Positions 1-13,265 of a DNA stretch of 64,000 bases are shown here, in pieces. Source of the stretch: Paramecium pentaurelia (taxonomy: Eukaryota; Ciliophora; Oligohymenophorea; Peniculida; Parameciidae); NCBI GenBank assembly GCA_905183005.1, contig CAJJDO010000151.1:6978-70977 (forward strand), written 5' to 3'. The position numbers and the translations under genes are program-made. Positions within the stretch are counted from its first letter, which is position 1; each line of letters starts with the position of its first letter. Below the pieces are notes generated by a model. That model was not told where the DNA came from. It searched no databases and saw only the letters and a list, made by a program, of their open reading frames with translations.

Positions 1-3000
1 GACGATACATAAATTAAATTACTTTAGAAGAATGCAATGGTGTATATTTGGACAATCTTAGACTGATATTTTAGAAGCATTTTTAACCATATCATGAAAA
101 ATTATAGTTATAAAAATTATTATCTTTATCAGTTTAATCTAAAGTAGATTGCTTTGCCATTTAGAAAATTTATAAATGGTAGCAGAAGATAAACAGACAT
201 ACAAGATTCCATTAATATTAACATCTAATTAGGCTTTTTATTATCCTTTTTTAACATCCCATAGACGGATAGACTTATCATAACTACCAGAAGCTAATGT
301 ATTTCCATCAGAAGAGAAACAGACTGAGTTAATCAACTACTATGAACTAAGAATTTCAAAAATTCTATTATTCTTACCACTTGATATATTTTTTAAATGA
401 TATATTATCTAGTTCCAGTGTAGAATTCATTAATAGAATGAAAATCATGCTTTATTATGATGTTGATTAAACGAGTAATTTAATTAATAGTCTATTCAAA
501 AGCATCTAATTATTTTTATTTTTACAAAAGAGATAAATTTCCAATTTAATTATTATTCTATGCATAGTTTTACTTGAGAATTTTTAGAAACTCCAAGCAA
601 TCCTAATTTTGATTCTCTTCTTTTGACAATATTTCGATTATAATATTGAATATTTATGTATCAAAATTTTTTGAATGAACTAAAACCTTATATAAATCTG
701 CTGCAATCTAGAACTCTTAGATTGATTTATGGGAAAATTAAAATTAGCACCTTTTTATTAGAAAAGTGAGCAACTTCTAATATCTTTTTTATTAGCTCCG
801 TTTTAATCATCATAATGAAAAAATTCATTTAGCGATTGGTCTTCTGTTCTTTCATTTTAATATAAAATCCTTGCTACATATATTAAACTTATGTCATTTC
901 ATTCTTACTCATTGTTTTTGCAAATCTAATTTAGTATTCTAATAGATCATGCATAAAACGATCAGCATATATAGATTATTCTAAGTTTCTCAGTTTTTCG
1001 ATTTATTTCAAGTAGTAATAATTGATAAATTCTCAATAAAAGTCATAAAAGTCAGAAATTGTAAGATTGTGTTCTTTTAATGCATCATTACCAATTTAGA
1101 GTATTTTTTCCTATTAAATTTTTATTTTCTTTAATATCTAATTTGGTAGCAAAAGATTAGTTTCAAATATATTTTCAAGTTATTAATGCACTCCCTCACA
1201 ATCCTAAGAGATTTACAATTATTAAGGTATCGAATTTTCTTCCTAATAATTCCAAACTCCAAGAGCAATTTCATGGTAATCAATAATTCCCAAGTTTGAT
1301 AAATCATTTAGAGTAACTTCCAAGAATTCATCATTATCAGCTTAATTTTCCGCTTCAGATTCTTTATTAAGTTCATTTTTTAATCCTAAAAGATACCTTT
1401 TCTGTTGCGATTTATACATCTGAATTTTGTATTTACTTATGAAGAATTCATTCAACATCTTTTAAAAATTCTTCAAGAAGGTTTATTTAATGTTAATAAT
1501 CTCAGTTGCTTTAAGAATCAAGTTGGGCATAAACTATAATTTCCATCATTTATGGAGTTTCCACTAAATTATTTAGATTTACTGACTATCATCATATCTT
1601 CATACTTTTTAAAACTCCATTATTTTTGTAAATTTATGCTCAAGCTTCTTATAGCTTCATTGCTTTTTAAATCAATAAACTCATCATCCTTCAAAAATTA
1701 AAAAATACTGTTGATTTATTTTCATTCAAAGGAGTCTCAGATTTCCACCTTGCTTCTTCGAATTTCAAAAATGATGACTATATCTTTTCCCAACTCTGTT
1801 CAAACCTTTTAACATCCAGAGCTTTTTAGTTTTAAGTTTATATATACCATTTATGTATATCAAAAAAATTAATATTTTAATACTTTAAAACGTAAATTTC
1901 TTAAGATATTCTTATATTTAACTCTATTCAAACTGAAGTAGCTAGGTTTCTTTAAATTTCTATTTATCTTAATGGCTGCTAGTAAAAATGTCACTTCTGG
2001 TGGAAAAAATAACAAGAGGGTCTGACCAATATTATTTGAGCTTATTATTAATGTATAAATTTTTCTAAATATTCTCTAGCTTCATTTCATCATAACTGTC
2101 CATTATTAATATTAATCGGAATTCTTTCTTTTACAACATTTCTTTACATTCTTTCAATTAGAGATCATCAAATCCATAATCATCTTATTTAAGTGATTCC
2201 TCTACTGCTTAAAAAACAGGGTTTTTTAAAGAGGGTAATGAAATATAAACAGGTATAAGTACATAATTTCCAATTTTTTTATTACTATCATGCAATTTTC
2301 AAATAAACTCTTCAATTTTTTTTGGCTGTAGTACTTTTGCCGGATCCTGCTAATCCATAAATTAGCAATACTGTTTTCCCTTCATATAAAAACTCATTCA
2401 CTTCTCCATCATTATCATTAAATTGATATAAATTCATCAAATTACTGATCTCATTTTTACCTCTGTCTTAAGTTTTTAATGGTATATAGATGGACTTAAC
2501 ATTTTTTTCTGCTGCTTCCTTCAATACTTTCCATTTTCTAATTTCAAGCTAACTGATTTTCCTCTCAAAAATTTAAGATCATTCCCTATGTTGTTGAGCT
2601 ACTCTTTTATTTGATTTATTTTTCCCTCAACTCTTAGCAAACTTTTTCTAATATGATTTACAAAATCAGTTACCAATCTGAGTTATTAACCCATTTCGCT
2701 GATATTTTAAATGTATTCATCCAATTGCTGAGTTGTTTCATCCATTTCTTTCAAATATAGCTCTCTGTTGTTAAGATTTGCCTCCTGGGTAATTTATTCT
2801 TATAATTCATCAATTCTCTTCAGCATTTTTTACATTTCTTCTGCAATTCTATTATGTTAAGTCTACCAATCTTTCTAAAAAATTTACATCTATAAACTTA
2901 TTAAATGTTAATTTTTCAATAAATTTCTAACTCTTTAATCTTTTTCTAAAACCCATAATTAAATTAGAGCTTTCTAACAAAATGAAATAATTGTATCTGT

Positions 3001-4617
3001 GAAGCAATTAGATGAAATAAAAACAATTGTAAAAATTAGACCCTATTTAATTTTCCACTCATCATTATTGTTAAAATCCTTATACTTTTGCTTCAACCCA
3101 TCAAATAACCCTAATTTTTATTTTGATTCTAAATAATCTTCATCGTCTCCTCCTTCCTCTATTCCTTATAGGTATATTTTTTTTATTTTTTAAATGAGAT
3201 ATTCTTAATCAATTTCATTTTCTGAGGGTAAACACTTATACTTTCTTAATGTTACTTGTAGCTCAAAAATCATAAAGATTTGTTTATTCTGTTATATTAT
3301 TATCAAATATTCTTTAAATGATTCATTTTACATCTATTATAAGTTAGCTTTTGTCTAAAGCGATTATTCAAATTTATTAATTTGATCTTAGAAACAATTA
3401 CGAAAAATTTATATTATTTTCGTTTTAATCTCTTTTTTATAATCTTGAATTAGAATATAATTATTTCTAAACTATTTAACTTCTTCAAGTAATTAGGCTA
3501 ATTGCTGCTTCTATTCTGCCATTTTTTTCTTTTATATTTTAACAACATTAATGATGATTTATAAATGTGTTTGAGATTTTTCGTCAAAACAATTATTAAC
3601 AGTTTTTTTTTGGATATTCTCTTAATCCTTTTTATCATTTTAATATTATTAATTCTTCAATTAAATAGATTAATAATTCTTTTCATCTTGATTTTTTTCG
3701 TCTTAAATCTTTTTTATTCATTCTTCTTGCAAATTTATTAAATTGTTGAACAATCCTAAGATAAGTATTTTTAAAATTTATTAATTTTATGCAAAGGAAT
3801 TATTCAAAACTTTAAACAACCTTAACGGTTTAATTGATAAATTATTTGAAATGTTCTATACTATTACATTGATTGTTTTTCTCAACAATTCTTAATTATT
3901 ACAAAAATTTCTCATATTTTTCTTTTTTTTTAATCAAATCTAATTGATTAAATTTTTCATCTGTCACATTTTTAATTGATTCATCTATTGAAATATCTTC
4001 AATAATCTTCATTATTCTTTCTATTAGTGTAATAGAACTAGATTCCTCAATAAATTATTCTCCAAATTCATCCTGAATCAATTCTAAATCTATTAATTCT
4101 GAGTGAAAAATTTATTCCTCTATGTTTAATTTAAATAATAAGTATTCTATTGTCCCAGATGCATAGATAAATTATTTATTAAGTCGTCTTCAGTGACATT
4201 CAATTTCTTTAATTCAGGTATTATTTCTTTTTGATATAAGTTGTTGCCAGTGATAAATTATTAAGGATAATTGATAATTACATTAAGAAGAAACTAATTC
4301 AAATTGATGAAATCTGATAATTATTAAAATTCTTCTGATTTAAAAGCTAATATATTCTAAAATGGCTCCTTTAAGACAATTAATTGTAATTTCAACTTTG
4401 AATTTTTCAATTTTTAGTCAAATAATAATTAAAATGGTAACATAGAAGAAAATTATTATTTCATATTAAGAAATTCTTCATGTTAGGAAATTTCATCAAG
4501 TTTAAATTTCTATATTCTTTGTCCATCTGTTTTTACTCTTTCAAAAACATTATCAATTAATGTTTTTAAAAATGCATCAATAAATCTAAAATATATAAGT
4601 TTTCGAAAAGTCAACTT
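1..4617 (-). pseudogene. STAND/NACHT-type ATPase with WD40 C-terminus, degraded; runs off left edge
   Basis: Read on the minus strand with the ciliate code. Order from the 5' end: helical N-terminus rich in Gln and Lys (about 4600-3500), coiled coil (about 2960-2580, reading as ELQEQITQEANLNN and similar), a Walker A motif GLAGSGKST at about 2330-2356, an ATPase core with LILIMDSYDEM (about 2115) and FSTRSD, a helical stretch (about 1750-780), then one good WD40 unit at 240-340 (VCFSSDGNTLASGSYDKS, RLWDV). This is the layout of STAND regulators, which in other organisms switch by oligomerising. It is broken: an 8-T run (plus strand 2316-2323) shifts the frame just after the P-loop, a TGA follows at 2299-2301, and further shifts lie near 4150, 3690, 2555, 1850 and 480. 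No start ATG follows the upstream TGA at 4618-4620. Several of these could be sequencing indels, but not all. Confidence 0.75.
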
Positions 4618-4833
4618 TCAGTAATCAAGATGCCAATTTAATTTAATTAGAGTGGTGGAATCCTAATGAGATGAAATTTAGGGATGTTTAAATTCACATC
4701 ACAATTACTTAAGAAAATAACATCATTTATTCATCATAGGAAGGCATAATTTTGAGAAAGTATATCATCTTATTTTTGTTTTTAAAGGGAATAAATTTAT
4801 GATAATCCAAATAATCAAGAAATTTTGCTTAAC

Positions 4834-6346
4834 ATGGAATAAATCTAACACCTTGAATGGTTAGGTGAATATGGAAAGAACAAAAGAAAATTAGGTAAAT
4901 GGGTAGCAACATGGAATAAATCTCTTCTAATAGAAGGTGGCTACTATGTAGATGGATTAAAATAAGGTTTATGGACATAACCATTTACTAATTACTTTAG
5001 GTAAATATCAATAACCAAAGTAGCAAAGCTAAAGTATTTGAAAATGGATAATACTTTCATGATTAAAAATATGGAAGATGGCATTATATCTATAAAAATA
5101 AGAATATGTATTTTATAATAATAAATTAGCGGTGGTGGATCATATAACGCTTAAGGTGTGAAATATGGTAAATGGTTAGAAATAAGTGAGAAGTTCAATG
5201 ATGATTCTTAATTAACTTATTGTGGTGAATATAAAAATGGTAAAAAAGTTGGTATTTGGGCTGTATTGTGGAACGATGATGACTCTTGGTATAATGGAGA
5301 ATATAAAAATAAATTGATGTAAAAAATATTAAATAGTGAAATCTTGGTTTAGGGGTGGTGGATCATATGATGAAGAAGGGGATGGAATTAAGCAAGGAAA
5401 TTGGTTAGAAGTGTCAGATCGATTTGATAATCATACTTAAGTAACATTTAAAGGTGAATATAAAAATGGTAAAAAAGTTGGAAATTGGCATATTTTCCAT
5501 AGGCAGAATGGGAAAGGAAAATCAATTATGAAAATGTAAATTTTCTTAAATAAAGCAATATAGTGGCGGTGGATTATATAAAGAGGAAGAGATTAAGTAA
5601 GGTATTTGGGTGGAACTCTCAGATAGGTTTTATGATTTTTCATAGGTAAAGTATAATGGTTAATATAAACATGGGAAAAAAATTGGTAGATGGGATATTT
5701 TCTATGTAAAAGAAAAGATGTAAAAACAAATTATAAAGTAAATATTATTTTAGTGGTGGTGGATAATATGACGAAGAGGGTGATGAAACTAAGTTGGGTT
5801 TTTGGGTGGAAGTTTCGGATAGATTTTATTGTAATTCTAAAGTAACCTATCATGGATAATATAAAAATGGGAAAAAAATAGGTATGTGGAATATTTTGTT
5901 TAATTGGTAAGGAAATAAATAGATGTAACAAAATATTATGTAGTATATACGTTTTAGCGGTGGCGGATTATATGATAAAAGAGGTGATGGGATTAAGTAG
6001 GGTTATTGGATTGAAATATGGAATGGATTTTTTTATTAATCTTAAGTGACTTATAGTGGTTAATATAAAAATGATAAAAAGGTTGGAAGATGGGATATTT
6101 TGAATGAAGGAGATTAGATGTAACAAAATATTAAGTTAAGAATACCTTTCTTTAAGTGGTGGTGGTTCATATGATGAAGAAGGCAATGAGATTAAATTTG
6201 GAAGATGGATTGAGTTGGCAAATGATTTTTGGGATTTTGGTTAAATAACTTTTAATGGTGAGTATTAGGATGGTAAAAAAGTAGGTAGATGGGTGGAAAT
6301 GGATTTATATAAGGATGAGAAGCGCGAGATTATGTATTAATATTGA
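4834..6346 (+). CDS. GGGSYD-repeat protein (MORN-like), one intron per repeat
   Basis: Eight exons joined give 433 codons with no TGA. Introns: 5001-5023, 5108-5129, 5319-5352, 5536-5563, 5720-5753, 5925-5957 and 6120-6156. Each of the last six interrupts a codon after AT and resumes at nGGTGGTGGA, so every ~55-residue repeat is one exon. A repeat reads GGGSYDEEGDGIKQGNW, then a variable part with VTxxGEYKNGKKVGxWxI. The YKNGKKVG core resembles MORN repeats (membrane occupation motifs), but the GGG-Y-D-E leader is not part of MORN. Function unknown. The last intron ends in AAG instead of TAG; without splicing there a TGA follows at about 6170. The start at 4834 is the first in-frame ATG after a TGA near 4752, and an upstream exon cannot be excluded. 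A relic of the same family lies at 13715-13954. Confidence 0.75.
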
Positions 6347-6988
6347 ATATTTTAATATAATAATTGAAAAATAGTAATTCTAAAAGATGTATTTAAATTG
6401 TGTGTGTGAATGAAGCATGTAATATTTTTTTTTGATTTTGGTTGTTTTTAGGTAATTTTCTTGTTGCCATATTGCTTATTTGCTAATCTTCATTTTCATT
6501 ATGAACTATATCTTCTATGCCATTAATTAAAACATTTTTTTATTATTGTTTAAGTTTCTTAGCAATGACTATATCCTTAAAATTTAGATATCTTTCCAAG
6601 AAACAAATGAAGACCTCATATCATAAAAATCATCTCTTATATCGTTTATTTGCAAGTCATACTTATTCATTTCTCCAATTAAATTTTGCCTTCATAATAT
6701 TCTCTATTTCATTTATTATTTAATTAAATGATATTATAATTATGAAAAGTGTTAATAAAAATGCTATAGTGAATTGAAGTTTTATAGTTTTATAGATTTT
6801 GCATTGTTAGACAAAAATAAAAATCATTGAAGAAATATTTAATAATTTTGATTAATTTTCTTCTTATAATGTATCAAATAGTAACTTTTTTCTTAAAATT
6901 CTCAATAATAATCGTTTAAAAGTTATAGTGATCAAAATTGTAAGCAGGTTGTTGTTTATTTCCTTAATAATATATAAATGTAAAATGT
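6347..6988. other. Intergenic, possible decayed coding on minus strand
   Basis: No intact gene. Minus-strand frame about 6620-6390 is open and contains polar coding-like sequence (IEDIVHNENEDQQISN), but it has no start and no recognisable domain. It may be a relic. Confidence 0.3.
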
Positions 6989-7375
6989 ATGCTTGTGAGT
7001 TAGAATGGTGAATTTCTTTAGAAAAAATACAATCTAGAGTTTCTAAATGAATAATATAAAAATTTTGGAACTTATTGTAAATGTGGAGTAAAAAGTGATG
7101 ATGGATAGTATTTATTTACTTGTGATTCTGAATCAAAATAAATACAAATTAGAGGATATTAAGAACAATAATATATGTGTATAATTTCATATCGACGATA
7201 TTTTTTATAATATATTTGCCTTACATTTTTTGATATTTCTGGAAAATATGTTTTTGATGTTTAGATCTATTTTTATATACAATTGAGGGGATTTATGAAA
7301 TTTAGTAATTGTTTGACTTCAAATTTCTGTATGCTATATCTAAATAGTTGGCTATTTTTCGAAAATTATAATTGA
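6989..7375 (+). CDS. Hypothetical ORF, 128 codons, doubtful
   Basis: Open in the ciliate code from ATG 6989 to TGA 7375. The first half has a protein-like composition with a C-x-C pair (GTYCKCGVKSDDGQ) and a further Cys (LFTCDSESK). The second half is Phe/Tyr/Ile-rich and could be chance AT-rich frame. No family recognised and no intron needed. It stands alone between degenerate DNA, so it may be a relic of a larger protein. Confidence 0.25.
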
Positions 7376-9022
7376 TTTCAATACTCAATAATATAGATTT
7401 TATTGAAATTCAAATATTTTTATCAGACAATTAATCGATTTATTTAACTTGATTTTCAATTGTTACTTTTTAAAAAGTTTTAACCCTAATTTAATAATTA
7501 TTTTAGTCTTTACTTCTTTTTCTAGCCGGTTTAATAAACTATCTTACTATTGATAAATTCAATACTTAAATATTACCTTCTATTAACCAATCAATTTAAA
7601 AATAATTCAAAAAGTAAAAAAAAGTGAATGATTTGAATCTTTAAAGTAAAATCTTTTTTTATATAATTTAACAAATTATGATATCAAAACGAATCTTACG
7701 GGCTACAATTACATAAATATAATAATAATTACATAACAATTTGAAGCTATAATGATTAAGATCAGATATAGAAATACAGTGATTGAAAATTCTGATTACC
7801 AAACCATAAATAATGTTCCTTAATCAAAAAGTGCTTTGATTTGAAGCGTTAAATATTTATGGAATGTACTAATTAAAATTTAATGGATGTATTGAGATAA
7901 TAGTTAAAAGACTAAAAGATATGAAAAACTGTTTGTAAATAATTAATAGTTATACTTTTAAATTAACAATCAACCCTTATTTCAAGTTGATAGAGTAAAA
8001 AATGTAAAATTAAGTTTCAAAATGGATGATAATTTAATCAATCCTTTCCAATTTCAAGATTTGATAATTTAATTAAAATTTTAAACTAATTGGCTAATTC
8101 GAGGTAGGCTATTTGGATTTTTATTTTTTAAATAAAATTGTGTATGATATGATGATTCAATCTCCATATCACCACTATAATCAGATTTAATTTGAATTAT
8201 AGCTAAAGTTCAATTTTAAATTTCTCAACTACGATAGTAACCAAAGTATTAGTTTAATAATTGCTTATAATGCTTTAATTATTACATATACTACATTTAG
8301 AAAATATTATTTTACATTTTCCAAATAAATAGCATCGTATTTCAACTATCAATTCTAATATAATGCATGAACTTTTAGTAAATTCAATTATTTTTGTATG
8401 TATTTATCTTAAAATTATTTTTATATTATTTAGATAATTATATTATTTATTTTATTTGAAGAATTGGTATTGATTGTTACAACCCCTATCTTATCTCTTT
8501 AACAATTTAAAAGAAATCTATGAATACTTTCTAAATTAAATACTTTTTATGCTTTGAATAAATTAATAAGAAATTTATTAATCAAGTGCCCTTACTGAAT
8601 TTTTACTAATAATCATTCCATAAATTTAAATGAAATGAAGATTTTCTTTAAATATAGCCTCCATTCTAAAATTTTATTTGATTCTAGAATAAACTCATTA
8701 AAGAATTCAAAAGTATTATCTAAAGCCTGATCTCTTAAAGTTTTTTGTAACTCAATTAAACTAATTTTTGAAATTTTTTAGACCTACATGTAATAAATCA
8801 ATATATTTGATATTTTCTTAATTCTTTATTCTCTTTCCTTTATAAATTCATAGGAGAATCTTATTCCTTTCATATTTATTTATCATTTATATTGTTAAAT
8901 ACTTTTTCAGCATATTTTCATTATCATCTGAGTTTTTTTCATATTAGCAGCTTGAATTTAAAAAATCAATTTATTAAATAAATTTAATTAATGATTTAAT
9001 AGAAATTTTTTATTTGTTAAAA
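7376..9022. other. Degenerate AT-rich stretch
   Basis: No gene found. Minus strand about 8800-8628 reads as a short helical segment (TLRDQALDNTFEFFNEFI) ending at a TGA, with no flanking frame; probably the remains of a dead gene. Otherwise nothing seen. Confidence 0.35.
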
Positions 9023-10319
9023 ATGGAACATGAAGGTGAAGATATATAAGGTTGTTCTTTAAATTTGAGTTGCTAAGATTAAAGATCTTAGTTTTGTCTT
9101 AAAAATGCAACGATTGATCCTATGAAACATACTAATTGTAAGAAAGACTTAAAAGGATTTGGTTAAATTTAAAGTTTTATCACCAAATTCAATTAGTATA
9201 TATGTGAATTAACAAATTAATTGAATGAATCCTTTGGATAAGTCAAAACAAAATATGAAGAATCATCAAAATAATTGGATAACTTGAAAGAATAATTATT
9301 TAAGTTATCTGATTGTTGAAATTAATAAGTTTATCATTAAGTAAGGATAATTTGCAGTTGATTAAGAAGTGGTATCAATATTAGAATAATAAAGAGAAGA
9401 TCACTAAAATGAATTACATAGGTATTAGTGAAATCTTTATTTATAGGAAATTCATTATTATTATTTAATAAGAACTATTTATTTATAGAAATATTAAAAG
9501 AAAGATTTATTTTTTGGATTTAGACAAAGAATTTCAAGTATTTAATAAGACAATCAAAGCTTATTTTCAAAAGTAATAATATTTGCTTAAATTTTATTAG
9601 GAATATAATTAATGTCTCAGATCATGAAAATTAATTGAATACTAAATTAATATAAATTATAGGAGGCTTAAGATCTAATATTCTAATACTTAAAATAAAT
9701 GGAAAAACAAATATCACTTGCCAAGTTCTTTTTTTATGTATAGAAATATTGAGTTTATTTTGTATGAATCAGCTCGGAAAAGGTAGAGATTAATGATAGC
9801 TTATATATAGATATATTAAATTATTCAAAATCAGAATTAAAGATTAAACTGATTTAAGAGAAAAATAAATATATAAATAATTCTTTCAAATTAAGCTTTA
9901 TTTTAAGAAATTGTTTATATTAGATATTAATTGGTGCTAAGAAGAATAAAAGAAGCTATTGAATAATGTGAAAAATAATCACTAAAGAACCACAATACCT
10001 CGATGCTTTTTATTGAAATGGTAATCATTCATATTTAAAAAAAAGTTTTTCTTTTAATTCTCATATTCAGGCTTTGAATTAATATGAACAAGCCATGTAG
10101 TGCTTTGATAAAGCACTCTAATTCACTCAAAAATTTTTTATTGCATATTACTAAAAAGCTAACTAAATTTTTTCATTTTAAGGTTATACGCTAAACAAAA
10201 AAAGTAACCATAAAGATGCAATTATTTGTTATGATAATGCAATTTAATTGGAACCTATATATCATTATAAAAGGATATCAGTTCGGATAGAGAAGATGAT
10301 TGATTCATAATATTCATGA
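9023..10319 (+). pseudogene. B-box/coiled-coil/TPR protein relic
   Basis: Starts with ATG at 9023. Residues 11-50 carry spaced Cys/His (CSLNLSCQDQRSQFC then HTNCKKDL), like the zinc-binding B-box leader of the intact TPR gene at 38906. A coiled coil follows (QVKTKYEESSKQLDN), then TGA at about 9317. Coding resumes in another frame (FAVDQEVVSILEQQRED) and there is a plausible 25-nt intron near 9421. From about 10067 two TPR units are legible: YEQAMQCFDKALQF and HKDAIICYDNAIQLEP, ended by TGA at 10317-10319. The stretch between is unreadable. Same architecture as the 38.9-kb gene, but disrupted several times. Confidence 0.6.
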
Positions 10320-11981
10320 GCATATATGAATTAAGGCAATGTTTAATAAACTAAAAAGGTGATTTATTATGAAATATCAATAAAATACAATGATATTAAA
10401 GATGAAAAAGTATCAATAACTATTTAAAAGTATGAGCAAGCAATCAATAAATCTTAATTGGATTAGAATGAATTTAAAAGATTAATTTTGGAAAGCAAAA
10501 ATAAGATATGAAATATTTTTTCATATTAGTTTAAACAATTTTGATTTATGTTATATAACCATATTTAGAGTTGATTATTTCTTTACAAATGAAAATAAGG
10601 GCAAATAGAATGGATGTCTATAGAAGGATTTAACTTAAAATATTGTTGTTAAATTGTATCAGTAATGTTGTTGTTAAAGTGATTATATCATTTTTATTTT
10701 TAGGAGCTATTTTTAAAGATATAATTGTTTAACATTTATATTAAATGAATAAAATAATTCTTGATATCATTATTTTTTATAACCGCGACTATCACCTTTA
10801 GAAGTACAGTAATTAATTATGTAACTTAATTATTATGCAAAAGTAATCATATATTAAATGCTAGAACGATTCTCAACAACATATTAATTAATTTTATTGC
10901 AATATAAAATATTCATTTATAAATTAGTCTATTATTTAAAAAAATTGTTTATTGTTCCAATTACTAGTTTAAAATTGTAAATAAATAATATCTAAATTAT
11001 TAATTTAGTGAGTGATTATATAAGAATTTTTCTATAGTAAGGTTGATTATAACAATTGAATTTTTTTATAAATCAAACAGTCGTGTTTGCAATTACTTCA
11101 AATTTACCATTATTTTAATAGAATTAGTTACATTCTAAATATTTGTAAAAGAATCTTATCAATTTTAAAAAGATAGGTTATAATTCAAATCTAATCGATA
11201 GATCACTTCTTTAGATACTCGTATATGGGATAGAACTATGAACACATGAAATTAATATTTTTAGATTTCATAGGAGCTATTCATTTTGCATGGAAAAAAT
11301 AATTAATCTTTCGGCATAAAAAGATAACAACCTTTTAAAAATTATAACAAATAATCAAGTCAGAATTTTTTATGAACTTAAACAAACTAAAAAATCATTA
11401 ATATAAAACTTAAAAGAAAATTGAATGCTGGGACATAAATTTGAGAAAATAATTTTGTATATATTGATATTAAAAAAATTGAAACAAAAAGAAAAACTAA
11501 ACTATCCAATTTGAAATAATTATCTTAACATGATGATCTCTTGAAAACTCAATCTTCAATTTCTAAAGGGATGGCTTCCCAAATGAGATTTCAAATTCGT
11601 TTCGAAAACAAAAACTGTCACTATATATTCCTTACCTTAATTTAATACTAGAAACATTTGATTCTTGAGTACCATTCTAACTTCCAACTGATAGTTCACA
11701 TACCACTAGACAAAATAAAAATGATGATGAATGAGTGAAGTTAGCAAATAATTCTGAAAATATTTATTTTATACTTATAACTGATATTTTAGGTTTTTAT
11801 ACCCTTTATTAACTAAAAAAGATTTATAAATAGTGTCAATAAACTCGAATTATAAGTCCATAAAACTAAAAATAAAGACTGAATATATTCAAAGAATCTC
11901 ATAAGCATATTCGATTTTTAAGGAAGAATGTTATTTCTGATTTAAGAAAAAAAAATAATCATTAAACATATTGAAATAGTA
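10320..11981. other. Non-coding or fully decayed
   Basis: Very AT-rich, frequent TGA in all frames, no domain recognised. I see nothing else in it. Confidence 0.4.
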
Positions 11982-12275
11982 TCAAATATAGATTATATTT
12001 TATTAGATTGCATTGATCTAAGAATGAAGAAATAAGATGCTTATTCTAAATTAAATTATACTATAATTATCTTTTGAAATTTCATCATAAGTTTTGAGTA
12101 GGTTGCCAATTAAAATAGGTTTATTAGTACTCTTAGTTTTATAAGATGAAATAAACCAATAATCTATTATTAAAAGTTCTAACAGAATAAAACAGAAAGG
12201 ACCGATAAAAATTATAGCTAAATTATATAGCATAGTCAAATAGATTAATAGATGTTCTTTAAGAAAATGTAGCAA
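11982..12275 (-). CDS. Small hydrophobic ORF, doubtful
   Basis: About 97 codons open in the ciliate code down to TGA at 11982-11984. Two hydrophobic helices (LTMLYNLAIIFIGPFCFILL region) are followed by a charged tail (KTYDEISKDN). There is no ATG at the 5' boundary given here; the first ATG is about 14 codons in, and the frame continues open upstream. No family recognised. It may be the end of a decayed membrane protein. Confidence 0.2.
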
Positions 12276-13180
12276 AAAAAAAATATAATGCTAATTATAA
12301 TCCTAATAAAAAGAATTCTCAGCAAAACAATTGAAAAGTTATTTGATGCTCTAATGTTAGATTGAAAACAAAAAAAAATCGAAATTTCATTTTTATAAAA
12401 ATAAGCAATGTTACTCAATTAAACTTCTATCTTTTTAATAATTTCCAGATCCTTAATTGATATCTTAGATAAATTAATATTTTCTAAGCTTAAAAAATTT
12501 GTAAATAATTAAAAAAAAATTTATTTTATTGATATTAAAAAAGGTTTCGGAGAATAATTTAGTATTATGATTACTTTTTTTTTTTGAATATATTTTCAAA
12601 TTTAATAATAAAGTAGTTAAAGAAAACTAATTGTTTTCTTAATTCTAATATTATTTATTTTTATTTATGATAAATATTTTTAATAAGATTTTAATTCATT
12701 TAACATTTACCAACAAAATTAATATCTCAAACTTTTGTAAGAATTGAAAAAAATCAAAAAAATTAATCTTCTTAATTATGTAGATATAAAGAATTATTAA
12801 TTAATAATTGATTAATTATGATAATCATTCCCTTAGATTTAATTTCTTACTTTGATTAATATTTTTCTGTTCATTTTTGAACTTCATTTTGAATATTATT
12901 TTATATCAAAGATGTTATTCTTAACAGATTTATTTTTGGAAATTGTCATCTTAAAATGTTATTGATAAATTCTTTCTACTTTTTTTAGTATTCTTAATTA
13001 TTTTCTGTATTTATTTCTGCACCGTTAACTATACCTTATAATAAATCATCTTAATCACTATTCATTTATAAAATAATTAATTTTTTTTATTTCTCAAATT
13101 ATTATTATATTTATAAATAATACTACTTATTTCTATTTAAATATTATTATTTAAAATACTTTCAAAAAATAAACATTAAA
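12276..13180. other. AT-rich non-coding stretch
   Basis: Long T and A runs, no supported gene on either strand. Confidence 0.4.
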
Positions 13181-13265
13181 TCGAGGCCGAAAAGCCTTGT
13201 CAAATCCTCAGAACCAGGTTTAACCAGCCTGATCAAGAAATTGTTCAGGAACTTGAGCCTAACCT
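13181..13265. other. GC-rich anomalous patch abutting the gap
   Basis: 85 bases with about 46% G+C, against roughly 25% around it. The plus frame starting ATCGAGGCC is open with ordinary CAA/CAG glutamine codons and no TAA/TAG (reads IEAEKPCQILRTRFNQPD). It ends where the N run begins. Composition and codon use do not match the host; it looks like foreign sequence joined at a contig end. Confidence 0.6.
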
